A stretch of 64,000 bases of DNA from Chloroflexota bacterium (GCA_014360825.1 JACIWT010000010.1:1-64000), one strand, 5' to 3'. Numbered from the stretch's first letter, positions 50,619 through 60,161 are shown. Translations and numbers: made by a program. Notes: generated by a model not told the origin, from the letters alone.

Positions 50619-53465
50619 ATGCCTTCGGAGCGAGACCTGATCCAACAAGTCCAATCCCATGTCAGGCGCTTAGTCCAGGCATTGGCCGATGCCCAATACT
50701 GGCATGACCGCTGGCTGGGGCAGGCGGAGCAGGAACACGAGCGCCGCATAGCCGAGATTGACAGCCATCACGAGAAAGCCATGGTTGAGGCCAGGTCAGT
50801 CTACGAGGCGACGTTAAGGAGGGTGAACGAAGAGAATAGCGCTATCATCAGCACCGCCGGTCTGTGGGCTGCGCCCTGGGACGACTCCCTTTGGGCCTCA
50901 TGGAGTCCCGTGGCGGAGGGCATTCCCCGCTTGACCCGCATTGGCGAACTGGTGGAGGCAGGGCGACGGGATCGGCTCGCTTTTCCCGCCCTCTTGCCCA
51001 TCGTCGGCGGGCGCAATGTGCTGATAAAGGCCTCTGGCGCAGGGAAAGAGATAGCACGGGCAGCCATCCAATCGGTCCTGCTCCGGTTGCTGGTAACCCT
51101 ACCGCCCGGCAAGCTACGCCTTGTGGCTGTTGACCCGGTCGGGTTAGGTTCCACGGTGGCCGGGTTCATTAAGGGACTGCCCGAGTTTCTGACTGGCGGT
51201 CAAGCATGGTTCGAAGACCGTCACATTGAGCAATGCTTGGCGGACCTGGAAGCACATATGGCGATGGTAAAACAGAAGTACCTGGGTGTCACTTTCTCGA
51301 CCATGGAAGAATACAACGCCTATGCTGGCCAGATAGAAGAGCCGTATCGGCTGCTGGTCGTGGCCGATTTCCCTTCCCGTTTCACAGATTCGGCGGCGCA
51401 ACGGCTACTCAGTATTGCTACCAATGGGCCGGGCACGGGTGTTTATGTACTGGCTATGGTGGATGCTGATTGGCCGAAGATGCCCTATGGCTTTAATCTT
51501 GCTGATCTGGAGCGAACGGCGACTGTCATCACCTGCAATAATAAGGACTGTATCTGGCGGGACGCGGATTTCAAAGATTGCCACCTTGAACTCGACCGCA
51601 TTCCCTCACCAGCGGACTTTGAGCGATTTGTGAAAGTGGTCGGTGCAGCAGCAGTTTTGGCCAGCGAAATCAAGATACCCTTCGAGACGGTGGCGCCAAC
51701 ACGAGCACGCTGGTGGCAAGGCGACTCGCGCGCTGGCATAAAGGTGCCGATCGGCCAATTTGGTGCGCGGGAAGTTCAGTATTTCACTCTCGACGAGAAA
51801 TTGCTAAATAGCGCACTGATCATTGGCAAGACCGGATCCGGCAAAAGTACACTATTGCATGTATTGACTCATAACCTGGCTCTGACCTACTCTCCGGAGG
51901 AAGTGCAACTGTATCTGCTCGACCTGAAGGAGGTGGAATTCAAGGACTACGCCACATACCAGTTGCCGCATGCCCGCGTGGTAGCCATCAATTATGAACG
52001 GGAATTTGGCCTGAGCGTGCTGCGCGGCCTCGACGACGAGTTACGGCGGCGTATGGACATATTCCGCCAAAAAGGCGTTACAACACTGAGTGAGTATCGG
52101 AACAAGACAGGGGAAAAACTGCCACGCATACTTCTGATGGTGGATGAGTTTCAGGAGTTATTCAGAGAAGATGATGCTATAGCCAGCCAGGCAGGACTTA
52201 TTTTGGATCGCTTGGTGCGTGAGGGAAGAGCCTTTGGAATCAATATATTGTTAGCCTCACAGACACTTACAGGGCCCTACACGTTGGCATTATCAACCAA
52301 GAACCAGATTCAAATACGAATTGCCTTGCAATGCTCAGATACTGACTCTCGGTTGGTATTGAGTGACGACAATGACCACGCGCGCCTGCTCGGGAGACCT
52401 GGTGAAGCCATCTACAACGCGGCGAACGGACGCGTGGAAGGTAACAACCGGTTTCAAGCGGTGTGTTTGGCGCCAGATGAACGCAGGCGGTACTTGCAAC
52501 AGATCCAGGAGATGGCCCAGCAGCGCGGCTACGTCCCGCCACAACCCCAGATCGTCTTCGAGGGCAAGGCGCCAGCCGATGTGCAAAAGAACCGACCGCT
52601 ACACGACCTGCTTATGCGCTCCCCTCTCCCGCGCACAGGAGAAAGGCCTGGGGTGAGGGGCAAAATCGCCGCCTGGCTCGGCGAGCCCGTCGCTATTAAA
52701 GACCCCACAGCCGCCTATTTCCGCCGCCAGAGCGGGAGCAACCTGCTTATTGTGGGCCAGAACGACGAAGCAGCGATGGGAATGATGGTTACAGCTCTCA
52801 TCAGCATAGCCGCCCAACTCCCCTCTCCTAGTATTGGGAGAAGGGTTGGGGGTGAGGGTCGCTTCTACGTCCTCGACTTCGGTCTAACAGACGCCCCCTA
52901 CGCCGGTTTATTCTCAAAGGTAGCTGAACTGCTGCCCCACCCAGTGCGGGTAACTGGCCGCCGTGGGTTACCTGAAGTGATCGCCGAGATCTCCGCCGAG
53001 GTGAACCGGCGGATGCACGCGGATGACACAGCCGCTTCGCCGATCTATCTGTTCATCTACGGTCTCCAACGCGCTCGTGACTTGCGCCAGGAGGAGTTTG
53101 GTTTCCCGATGCCCGGCGAGCAACCCGTCCCACCAAGCCCAGCCAAGCAATTTGCCACCATTCTGCAGGAGGGGCCGGACTTGGGTATCCACTCCCTGGT
53201 CTGGTGCGACTCCTACACCAACCTGACCCGCACACTGGATCGGCGTTCGCTGCGTGAATTCGAGATGCGGGTTGTCTTCCAGATGAGTGCCGAAGATTCC
53301 AGCAACTTGATTGATACCCCTGCAGCCAGCAAACTAAGGCCATATCGAGGGCTGTACTACAGTGAAGAAGAAGGTCGCTTGGAAAAGTTCCGGCCTTATA
53401 GTGTGCCGTCAATGGATTGGCTGGCCTGGGTTGGCGAGCGGTTACGGGGAAAAAGAAAACGCTAA
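50619..53465 (+). CDS. FtsK/SpoIIIE (EssC/EccC-like) triple-ATPase without membrane segments
   Basis: 948 residues. N-terminal 80 residues are coiled coil. ATPase 1 is degenerate (A138-S-G-A-G-K-E, no Ser/Thr after Lys). ATPase 2 is intact, with Walker A GKTGSGKST at 403-411 and Walker B 'LLMVDEFQEL' (Asp509-Glu510), plus 'EGRAFGINILLASQTL'. ATPase 3 ('NLLIVGQNDEAAMGM') lacks a P-loop. The three-domain layout matches T7SS motor ATPases (EssC/EccC), but no transmembrane helices or FHA domains are present. Two palindromic repeats are inserted in frame at about residues 667-681 and 734-748. It is the last gene of the WXG-like run, and presumably the export motor. AGGTTTTCT precedes the ATG, a weak site. 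Confidence 0.88.
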   Translation: MPSERDLIQQVQSHVRRLVQALADAQYWHDRWLGQAEQEHERRIAEIDSHHEKAMVEARSVYEATLRRVNEENSAIISTAGLWAAPWDDSLWASWSPVAEGIPRLTRIGELVEAGRRDRLAFPALLPIVGGRNVLIKASGAGKEIARAAIQSVLLRLLVTLPPGKLRLVAVDPVGLGSTVAGFIKGLPEFLTGGQAWFEDRHIEQCLADLEAHMAMVKQKYLGVTFSTMEEYNAYAGQIEEPYRLLVVADFPSRFTDSAAQRLLSIATNGPGTGVYVLAMVDADWPKMPYGFNLADLERTATVITCNNKDCIWRDADFKDCHLELDRIPSPADFERFVKVVGAAAVLASEIKIPFETVAPTRARWWQGDSRAGIKVPIGQFGAREVQYFTLDEKLLNSALIIGKTGSGKSTLLHVLTHNLALTYSPEEVQLYLLDLKEVEFKDYATYQLPHARVVAINYEREFGLSVLRGLDDELRRRMDIFRQKGVTTLSEYRNKTGEKLPRILLMVDEFQELFREDDAIASQAGLILDRLVREGRAFGINILLASQTLTGPYTLALSTKNQIQIRIALQCSDTDSRLVLSDDNDHARLLGRPGEAIYNAANGRVEGNNRFQAVCLAPDERRRYLQQIQEMAQQRGYVPPQPQIVFEGKAPADVQKNRPLHDLLMRSPLPRTGERPGVRGKIAAWLGEPVAIKDPTAAYFRRQSGSNLLIVGQNDEAAMGMMVTALISIAAQLPSPSIGRRVGGEGRFYVLDFGLTDAPYAGLFSKVAELLPHPVRVTGRRGLPEVIAEISAEVNRRMHADDTAASPIYLFIYGLQRARDLRQEEFGFPMPGEQPVPPSPAKQFATILQEGPDLGIHSLVWCDSYTNLTRTLDRRSLREFEMRVVFQMSAEDSSNLIDTPAASKLRPYRGLYYSEEEGRLEKFRPYSVPSMDWLAWVGERLRGKRKR
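52619..52661. repeat. Interspersed palindromic repeat inside the ATPase gene, copy 1
   Basis: CTCCCCTCTCCC-rich left arm, short centre, then a GGAGAAAGGCCTGGGGTGAGGGG-like right half (43 bp). It translates in frame as 'SPLPRTGERPGVRG', the well-known reading of C/T-palindrome elements that invade coding regions. Confidence 0.8.
52818..52860. repeat. Interspersed palindromic repeat inside the ATPase gene, copy 2
   Basis: Same architecture as copy 1, also 43 bp and same orientation, 199 bp downstream: CTCCCCTCTCC, short centre, GGGAGAAGGGTTGGGGGTGAGGG. It reads in frame as 'LPSPSIGRRVGGEGR'. Neither copy breaks the reading frame. Confidence 0.8.
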
Positions 53466-53525
53466 CTGGATAGAGCCTGCACTTATCGGCTGACCAAGCA
53501 TGTGCGTCCGCATAGGGAGGACCAA

Positions 53526-54962
53526 ATGGCCACAAGTACGGATTTTGTGACCAAACTGGCGATGGCGATGGAAGCCAACAACAGCCAACTCTGCGTCGGG
53601 CTTGATCCGATGCCCGAACGCTTCCCGCCCGAGGTATTGCGCGAGCACGACCCCATCTTCACCTTCATGAAGATGATCGTGGACGCCACCGTGGACTTGG
53701 CTTGCGCCTACAAGCCCAACATCGCCTTCTACGAAGCCCAGGGTTTGCGTGGACTGACCGCTTTGCAGCGCCTTATGGCCTATATCCCAGACCACATCCC
53801 GGTCATCCTCGATGCCAAGCGGTCCGATATGGCCCATTCGTCCGCTGCTTATGCTCATGCTTCCTTTGAGGTCTGGGGAGCAGACGCGGTTACCGTCAGT
53901 CCCTACTTGGGTCTGGATGCCCTGGAGCCCTTCCTGGCCTACCGCGACAAGGGCGTGTTCCTCCTTTGCCACACCTCCAACCCAGGCGCAGCCGAGGTGC
54001 AGGGCATGAGGTGTGGCGGCCAACCCCTTTACCGCTGGGTGGCCGAGCGCGCCCGCAGCCTGAACCAAGCGGGCAACCTGGGCCTGGTGGTCGGTGCAAC
54101 TTATCCTGAAACGCTCAAAGTGCTGCGTGCTGCTGACCCAACGATGCGCTTCCTGGTGCCTGGTATCGGCGAACAGGGCGGCGAGATCCGCGCTGCGGTC
54201 CTGGCTGGGATGGGAGCCCGTCCTGACAGCCTGATCCTCAGTTCCTCGCGGGGCATCACCTACGCCGCCGACCCCCGGGCTGCAGCCATCGCCCGGCGGG
54301 ACGAGATACGGCGGGCGCGTGCCGAGGCAGCCGCGGTGCCACCACCTTCGCCCAGTGCGGCCCTGGTAGAAGAAGTGGCCCTGGCCCTCTACGACTCAGG
54401 GTGTGTGCAGTTCGGCGACTTTGTGCTGCGCACTGGCAAGCACGCGCCTATCTACATTGACCTACGCCTCCTTGCCTCCCGGCCGGTCCTATTGCGCCTG
54501 GTAGCGGGAGCCTACGCCGACCGACTGGCTGGCGTGACCTTCGACTCCCTGGCGGCTATCCCCTCCGCCGGGCTGGTGCTGGGCACGGCGGTGGCACTGG
54601 AGACCGGGCGTCCGCTCATCTACGTCCGACAACGAGTTAAGGACTACGGGACGCAGAAGGCTATCGAGGGTACGTATCGGCAGGGCGAACGGGTGGTGGT
54701 TCTGGACGATTTGATCTCCAGTGGTGACAGCAAACTGGAGGCCATTGGCATATTGGAGGAGGCTGGTTTGATTGTGGAGCGCGTGGCCGTGCTGATAGAC
54801 CGAGAGCATGGAGGACGGGAGGCATTGAGAAAGGCGGGCTATCACCTCGATGCCGTGCTCACCCTGACCGAATTGTTGGACGCGCTGGTGGCGCGGGGAC
54901 GACTTTCCAGTACCAAACGCGACGAGGTGATCGCATTTGTCCGCCAGGAAAGGGCAAAATAG
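53526..54962 (+). CDS. pyrF-pyrE: Fused orotidine-5'-phosphate decarboxylase / orotate phosphoribosyltransferase
   Basis: 478 residues from ATG 53526 (AGGGAGGA site). The N-terminal half is PyrF, with '[14 protein letters not shown]' and the catalytic [11 protein letters not shown] (D-x-K-x-x-D). The C-terminal half (from about residue 275) is PyrE, with the PRPP-binding '[18 protein letters not shown]' and '[18 protein letters not shown]'. It performs the last two steps of UMP synthesis in the domain order opposite to the eukaryotic UMPS (OPRT-OMPDC). It lies between the WXG island and hutU, 60 bp after the ATPase. Confidence 0.94.
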   Translation: MATSTDFVTKLAMAMEANNSQLCVGLDPMPERFPPEVLREHDPIFTFMKMIVDATVDLACAYKPNIAFYEAQGLRGLTALQRLMAYIPDHIPVILDAKRSDMAHSSAAYAHASFEVWGADAVTVSPYLGLDALEPFLAYRDKGVFLLCHTSNPGAAEVQGMRCGGQPLYRWVAERARSLNQAGNLGLVVGATYPETLKVLRAADPTMRFLVPGIGEQGGEIRAAVLAGMGARPDSLILSSSRGITYAADPRAAAIARRDEIRRARAEAAAVPPPSPSAALVEEVALALYDSGCVQFGDFVLRTGKHAPIYIDLRLLASRPVLLRLVAGAYADRLAGVTFDSLAAIPSAGLVLGTAVALETGRPLIYVRQRVKDYGTQKAIEGTYRQGERVVVLDDLISSGDSKLEAIGILEEAGLIVERVAVLIDREHGGREALRKAGYHLDAVLTLTELLDALVARGRLSSTKRDEVIAFVRQERAK

Positions 54963-54973
54963 GAGGTGGGAGG

Positions 54974-56626
54974 ATGGTGAAACGAGTCATTCGTGCCCCC
55001 CGAGGAACAGAGATTTCCTGCAAGGGCTGGCTACAGGAGGCGGCCCTGCGTATGCTGATGAATAATCTCGACCCAGAGGTGGCAGGCGACCCCGACAATC
55101 TCATCGTTTATGGTGGCCGGGGCAAAGCAGCCCGTAACTGGGAATGCTTCGATGCTATCGTCGCCTGTCTGCGAGAATTGGAGAACGATGAGACATTATT
55201 GGTGCAATCGGGCAAGCCAGTAGGCATCTTCCGGACTCATCCCGACGCTCCGCGAGTGCTGCTCGCAAATTCCAATCTGGTGCCCCGTTGGGCCACGTGG
55301 GAGCATTTCAACGAACTCGAAGCCAAAGGGCTGATGATGTACGGTCAGATGACCGCCGGCAGTTGGATCTACATAGGAACCCAGGGCATCCTACAGGGCA
55401 CCTACGAGACGATGGCTGCTGCGGCTCGGGCCCAGGGTTGGCCCAGTTTGAGGGGCAGGTTCGTGCTCACCGCCGGATTGGGCGAGATGGGTGGAGCGCA
55501 ACCGTTGGCGGTTACGATGAACGAGGGCGTGGCCCTGGTCGTCGAGGCGGATCCATGGCGCGCTAAACGCCGTCTCGACACCCGTTACCTCGATCGCGTG
55601 ACCGAGAACTTGGAAGAAGCCATGACCTGGGTGCAGGAAGCAGTGGATGAGAAACGCCCCCTCTCCGTCGGCGTAATTGGCAATGCAGCCGAAGTCTTCC
55701 CCGAACTGGTCGTGCGTGGCGTGACACCTGACATCGTAACCGACCAGACTCCCGCCCACGACCCGCTGAAGTATATCCTCCCCGGCCTTTCTGTCGAGGA
55801 GGCGAAAGCGCAAGCAGAGGCCGACCCGCGGGGCTACACTGAACGAGCCAAGGCAGCCATGGCCGCCCACGTCCGGGCTATGCTCGATTTCCAGAAGCGG
55901 GGTGCGGTTGTCTTCGACTACGGCAATAACATCCGCCAGCAAGCATTGGATGCCGGCGTGAAAAATGCCTTCGATTTCCAGGGTTTCGTGCCGCTCTACA
56001 TCCGGCCGCTCTTCTGTGAGGGCAAGGGGCCCTTCCGCTGGGTAGCGCTCTCGGGTGACCCACAGGACATCTACGCTACCGATGAGACCATCCTCGAACT
56101 GTTCCCTCACGACGAACACCTGTGCCGTTGGATCAGGATGGCGCAACAGAAGGTGGCTTTCCAGGGCTTACCGGCGCGTATCTGCTGGCTTGGCTATGGC
56201 GAGCGAGCAAAGGCTGGGCTGGCCTTCAATGATCTGGTGGCCAGCGGCAGGGTGAAAGCCCCCATTGTGATCGGGCGCGACCACTTAGATGCCGGGTCGG
56301 TGGCCTCACCGAACCGCGAGACGGAGGGGATGAAAGACGGTTCGGACGCCGTCGCCGACTGGCCACTGCTCAACGCTCTCATCAATGCCGTCGGTGGGGC
56401 CACCTGGGTTTCGATTCACCACGGTGGAGGAGTGGGCATGGGATATTCCATTCACGCCGGGCAAGTCATCGTGGCCGATGGCACCCCCGAGGCAGCAGTG
56501 CGACTGCAGCGCGTGCTGACCACTGATCCGGGCATGGGCATCCTGCGCCACGCCGACGCGGGCTATCCCGAGGCGATCGCCGCAGCCAAGAGGCACGGCC
56601 TGGTAATACCGATGCTGCGCGTTTGA
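54974..56626 (+). CDS. hutU: Urocanate hydratase
   Basis: 550 residues, full length. '[22 protein letters not shown]', '[24 protein letters not shown]', '[19 protein letters not shown]', '[19 protein letters not shown]', NAD-binding '[19 protein letters not shown]' and the C-terminal '[23 protein letters not shown]' are all conserved. It hydrates urocanate (from HutH) to imidazolonepropionate. Separated from hutH by 8.4 kb; hutI and later steps are not in the window. AGGAGGTGGGAGG precedes the ATG, 11 bp after pyrFE. The stop overlaps the -35 of the T-box promoter. Confidence 0.96.
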   Translation: MVKRVIRAPRGTEISCKGWLQEAALRMLMNNLDPEVAGDPDNLIVYGGRGKAARNWECFDAIVACLRELENDETLLVQSGKPVGIFRTHPDAPRVLLANSNLVPRWATWEHFNELEAKGLMMYGQMTAGSWIYIGTQGILQGTYETMAAAARAQGWPSLRGRFVLTAGLGEMGGAQPLAVTMNEGVALVVEADPWRAKRRLDTRYLDRVTENLEEAMTWVQEAVDEKRPLSVGVIGNAAEVFPELVVRGVTPDIVTDQTPAHDPLKYILPGLSVEEAKAQAEADPRGYTERAKAAMAAHVRAMLDFQKRGAVVFDYGNNIRQQALDAGVKNAFDFQGFVPLYIRPLFCEGKGPFRWVALSGDPQDIYATDETILELFPHDEHLCRWIRMAQQKVAFQGLPARICWLGYGERAKAGLAFNDLVASGRVKAPIVIGRDHLDAGSVASPNRETEGMKDGSDAVADWPLLNALINAVGGATWVSIHHGGGVGMGYSIHAGQVIVADGTPEAAVRLQRVLTTDPGMGILRHADAGYPEAIAAAKRHGLVIPMLRV

Positions 56627-56652
56627 CGGGCGCGCGGCCAACGTAATATAAT
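56623..56652 (+). promoter_or_regulatory. Promoter for the T-box–trpS transcript
   Basis: TTGACG (56623-56628, overlapping the hutU stop), 18-bp spacer, TATAAT (56647-56652). Confidence 0.75.
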
Positions 56653-56658
56653 TTGTTC

Positions 56659-57018
56659 AATCGGACAGTAGCAAAAGGCTGTGAGCAGGGAGAATAAGCA
56701 CCATAGCGGGGCCACAGAGAATCGGGGGCAGGTGAGAGCCTGATGCCAGCGCCGGTGCCGAATGGACCTGTGAGCCGCAGGGCGAACGGAGCACGTCGCT
56801 CTGAGTAGTCCGTGCCGGAATCGCCACCGTTATCATGGCTGAGGATATCGGGAGCGTAAACTCCCTGTATCCGCAATGAGCGAGGCTGGTCTCCGCATCC
56901 TTTCGCCCGCTGCTCAGGGCGGGTTCTTTGTTGGAGCGAGAGATGGCCTAACGGGGTGGCACCACGGGTGTCCATACAGACCCTCGTCCCCACAAAGGGA
57001 CGGGGGTTCTTTGTTCAG
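56659..57018 (+). ncRNA. Tryptophan T-box riboswitch leader
   Basis: A 360-nt leader with the T-box sequence ACGGGGTGGCACCACGGG (56951-56968). A TGG specifier sits at 56763-56765 in the loop context GAATGGACC, which would read tRNA-Trp. Upstream helices form Stem I, with Stem II/III-like helices between about 56790 and 56940. The T-box sequence alternates between an antiterminator and the terminator at 56979-57015. Uncharged tRNA-Trp should favour read-through into trpS. Confidence 0.88.
56979..57015 (+). terminator. T-box-controlled terminator before trpS
   Basis: Stem GACCCTCGTCCC with GGGACGGGGGTTC around CACAAA, followed by TTCTTTGTT. Confidence 0.85.
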
Positions 57019-57032
57019 TAGGAGGTGTGTAT

Positions 57033-58019
57033 ATGAAACAACGGGTTTTCTCTGGCATTCAACCCAGCGGCGAGAGTCTGCATCTGGGCAATTACTTGGG
57101 CGCGATCAAGGGCATGTTAGCGCTGCAGGACAGCCACGACTGCATCTTCGCCGTGGTGGACTACCATGCCATCACCGTGCCCTATGACCCGGCTTCGATG
57201 CCCGCCCAGAAATTCAATGCCATCGTAGAGTATATGGCTGCCGGACTGGACCCCAGAAAATCCATATTGATTATCCAGTCCGATGTGCCTGAGCACACCG
57301 AACTGGCATGGCTCTTGGGTTGCATCATGCCCGTTTCCAAGTTAGAACAACTGCCGACCTACAAGGACAAAAAGGCGCGCCAGCAATCGCCTACTATGGG
57401 CTTGCTGGATTACCCGGTGCTGATGGCTGCGGACATACTGATCTACAAAGCATCCCTCGTCCCAGTGGGGCAAGATCAGTTGCCGCATATCGAGTTCGCT
57501 CGAGAAGTGGCGCGCAAGTTCAACGCCGCGTTTGGTGAGACTTTCCCAGAACCGCAGGCCTATCTCACCGAAGGAGCGGAGGTACCCAGCCTGCTGGGAA
57601 CAGGCAAGATGTCCAAGAGCGTGCCCGGCAGTTTCATCGCTCTCAACGACTCGCCAGACCAGATACACCACAAACTGGCCGTTGCCGTCACGGACCCGGC
57701 CCGTCAGCGGCGCAGCGACCCCGGCGAACCAATGCGCTGCAATATCTACGCCATCCACCGCCTCTACACGCCCGTGGACCGATTGGCGGAGATTGCAGAT
57801 GGCTGTCGTGCGGCGGATATCGGCTGCTTGGAATGCAAAGCCATCTTGGCTGAGGAGATCATCGCGGATCTAACGCCCTTTCGCGAGTGCCGCGCCCGGT
57901 TATTTTCTCACCCTGACGACGTACGTGACGCACTGCGGGAGGGGGCTAAGCGGGCCCGACCATTGGCCAGGGCTACGTTAGATGAAGTGCGATGCGTAAT
58001 GGGGCTGGACAGGATATAG
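57033..58019 (+). CDS. trpS: Tryptophanyl-tRNA synthetase
   Basis: 328 residues from ATG 57033 (AGGAGG site). Class I signatures: 'GIQPSGESLHLGNYLGAIK' (HIGH-like HLGN) and KMSKS in 'GTGKMSKSVPGSF'. 'GLLDYPVLMAADILIYKASLVPVGQDQLPHIEFAREVA' is the TrpRS tryptophan-site block. It charges tRNA-Trp and is controlled by the upstream T-box. The reading GTG at 57027 is possible but less well spaced. It ends against folC transcribed from the other strand, 1 bp away. Confidence 0.97.
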   Translation: MKQRVFSGIQPSGESLHLGNYLGAIKGMLALQDSHDCIFAVVDYHAITVPYDPASMPAQKFNAIVEYMAAGLDPRKSILIIQSDVPEHTELAWLLGCIMPVSKLEQLPTYKDKKARQQSPTMGLLDYPVLMAADILIYKASLVPVGQDQLPHIEFAREVARKFNAAFGETFPEPQAYLTEGAEVPSLLGTGKMSKSVPGSFIALNDSPDQIHHKLAVAVTDPARQRRSDPGEPMRCNIYAIHRLYTPVDRLAEIADGCRAADIGCLECKAILAEEIIADLTPFRECRARLFSHPDDVRDALREGAKRARPLARATLDEVRCVMGLDRI

Positions 58020-58020
58020 G

Positions 58021-59358
58021 TCAGACGGGATCACAGGGATACGGCTCTGCGTCCGTCCGCGCACGCCATGCCTCCTGCACCTCGGCAACCAGGAAGAGCG
58101 ACCCCGTCGCCACCACGGGCGTGCCCTGTCCGGCTATCTCCAATGCTGTGTCCAGGGCTGCTGCGGGGTCGGGTGCCACGTGGGTCTCGATGCCGTAAGG
58201 CTCGGCCAACTTCAGCAAGACATCTTGTGGGTTCGCCGCCCGAGCATGGTGCGAGGCGGTGAGCACAACTGCCCTGGCGTGGGGCAATAGTTCCGCCAGC
58301 ATGCCAGCGGCGTCCTTGTCAGCCGATACGCCAAAAATGAGGACGAAGCGGTCGATGAGCAAGTAATCTCGCAGCGCCGCCACCAGGCGGTGCACCGAGT
58401 CGGGATTGTGTGCGCCATCTACGATGAGAGCAGGGTTCCCGCTTAACACTTCGAGCCGGCCCGGCCAGTGCGCCAAGCGCAGGCCCCGCCGAAGCGCACT
58501 CCTACTGATGGTCACACCTTGCCTTCGCAGTGCTTCGATCGCAGCCAATACCACCGTCACATTGATGAGTTGGTGTTCGCCGAGGAAAGGGATGCGTAGG
58601 TTGGCATAGTGGACATCGGGGCCAGTGGCGCGGAAACGCTGGCCACGCCTGCTCCAGGAGCGCAACTGATAGGCCCAATCTCGGCTCACGCGGGTCAGCG
58701 GGCTGCCCTTGTCCTGACTGACATGCTCGATGACCGCCATAGCCTCGGGCACCTGTGGCGCACTGACCACCGGCACGCCTGCCTTGATGATGCCTGCTTT
58801 CTCCGTGGCGATGGCCTCGATTGTCCAACCCAGGTAGATCATGTGATCGAGGCTCAGCGAGGTGATGACCGCCACCAGGGGCATGACTATATTTGTGGCA
58901 TCCAGCCGTCCGCCCATACCAACCTCCAGCACGGCAGCATCCACGCCCTCCTCGGCGAAGTACAAGAAAGCCAGTGCCGTTGCCACCTCGAAGGTGGTGA
59001 TGTCCGGAATGCGTTCGGCATAGGGGCGCACGCGGGTGGTGACTTCAGCAAAGCGCTCCTCGGTGATGAGCGTGCCGTTGATCTGGATGCGCTCACGAAA
59101 GGTGTGCAGGTGAGGCGAGGTGTAAAGACCGGTGCGATAGCCTGCTTGTTGGAGTACCGAGGCCATCATGGCACAGGTGGAACCCTTGCCCTTCGTCCCC
59201 GCTACATGCACGCTCCAGAAGCGGTGATGTGGATTTCCCAGATCCGCCAGCAGCGCGCTGACGCGGTCGAGGTTGAAGTTCTCCGGTGCATAGGCGGCGG
59301 GCTGGTTCTCGCGATTGGCGAGACTATAGAGATAGGAGAGGGATTCGGTGTAGTTCAA
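58021..59358 (-). CDS. folC: Dihydrofolate synthase / folylpolyglutamate synthase
   Basis: 445 residues from TTG 59358 (GGGGG five bases upstream); the 29-residue extension to 59445 is not FolC-like. Mur-ligase fold: P-loop AGTKGKGS near residues 53-60, 'TFEVATALAFLYFA', 'EVGMGGRLDATN', 'SLDHMIYLGWTIEAIATEKAGI', and the C-terminal domain 'IVDGAHNPDSVHRLVAALR'. It adds glutamate to dihydropteroate and folates. It converges with trpS and has no visible terminator between. Confidence 0.94.
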   Translation of the reverse strand: MNYTESLSYLYSLANRENQPAAYAPENFNLDRVSALLADLGNPHHRFWSVHVAGTKGKGSTCAMMASVLQQAGYRTGLYTSPHLHTFRERIQINGTLITEERFAEVTTRVRPYAERIPDITTFEVATALAFLYFAEEGVDAAVLEVGMGGRLDATNIVMPLVAVITSLSLDHMIYLGWTIEAIATEKAGIIKAGVPVVSAPQVPEAMAVIEHVSQDKGSPLTRVSRDWAYQLRSWSRRGQRFRATGPDVHYANLRIPFLGEHQLINVTVVLAAIEALRRQGVTISRSALRRGLRLAHWPGRLEVLSGNPALIVDGAHNPDSVHRLVAALRDYLLIDRFVLIFGVSADKDAAGMLAELLPHARAVVLTASHHARAANPQDVLLKLAEPYGIETHVAPDPAAALDTALEIAGQGTPVVATGSLFLVAEVQEAWRARTDAEPYPCDPV

Positions 59359-59565
59359 TGGGCCCCCTTGTCGTATCGCGTGAATTGGCTGGAATTGTAA
59401 GCCGTATGGGGAAAAATGCAAGTGAGATTGGGCGTAGGATAACAAAGTGGACTGGGGATGTAGACGGCTAACGCCAGTGCTGATGGATCAAAAGGCTGCT
59501 GGAGTCAATCCGGACAAAGCCAAACGAAGTCTTTTATCCATAGTCAGACACGATAGAACCTTAAT

Positions 59566-59922
59566 TTAGGGGAGTGGTCGCTGGCGCACACGTCCGCGTT
59601 CGACAACGGTGAATTTCCCTTTCAGTAGCAGACCGCTAATGGCCAAGGGTTTTAACAGGCGTTCCGCTGGCTCTTCTGGGGTTACTGGAACGAACCGGAA
59701 GTATATTACACCTGCTGGTACTGGCAATTTCCGCCGATAGATCGGTTCTCCGTAATCCCGATCGAAAGCGAACACAATGCAATGGTCATTGGCAGCGCGG
59801 GTCAGAACCTCGCGATCTTTAGTGCCGGGTGAGTCTTCAATAATTGCCTTAACCTCGTAGCCAGCCTCTCGTAGACGGTGCACGCTCGTTAAGGGGAAAT
59901 TTTCATTGGCCAAAAACCGCAT
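59566..59922 (-). CDS. DUF5615 PIN-like toxin
   Basis: 118 residues. N-terminal 'MRFLANENFPLTSVHRLREAGYEV' (Asn-Glu-Asn/Asp active-site-like strand), 'DREVLTRAANDHCIVFAFDRDYGE' and 'GVIYFRF' are the usual PIN-like blocks of DUF5615 proteins, putative RNases of type II toxin-antitoxin modules. Its ATG overlaps the last base of the upstream DUF433 gene stop, so the two are tightly coupled. A 200-bp stretch between it and folC contains nothing identifiable. Confidence 0.87.
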   Translation of the reverse strand: MRFLANENFPLTSVHRLREAGYEVKAIIEDSPGTKDREVLTRAANDHCIVFAFDRDYGEPIYRRKLPVPAGVIYFRFVPVTPEEPAERLLKPLAISGLLLKGKFTVVERGRVRQRPLP

Positions 59923-60161
59923 TACGTCGCTCCGCTTGGTACTATGTACAAAGATTCCTCATGCATACACTCGGCAGCGAAAGCGAACACTGCTTGCAGG
60001 GCCTTAGGGGTAAGCGTTGGATAGTTCTCTAATACTTGTTTTTCTGTCCACCCCGCGGCAAAGAGTCCCAGGATGAAGTCAACGGCAAGCCGCGTGCCCT
60101 TCACCACAGGCTTGCCCAACAAGATTTCTGGGTCTGAATGGATGTAATCTCGCCAATCCAT
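59922..60161 (-). CDS. DUF433 antitoxin
   Basis: 79 residues from ATG 60161 (GGGGAGGAGAAAG site; the longer frame to 60200 is unlikely). 'DPEILLGKPVVKGTRLAVDFILGLFAAGWTEKQVLENYPTLTPKALQAVFAFA' is the DUF433 signature, a VapB-like winged-helix domain that pairs with DUF5615 toxins. Antitoxin-first order with 1-bp overlap is typical. Confidence 0.9.
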   Translation of the reverse strand: MDWRDYIHSDPEILLGKPVVKGTRLAVDFILGLFAAGWTEKQVLENYPTLTPKALQAVFAFAAECMHEESLYIVPSGAT

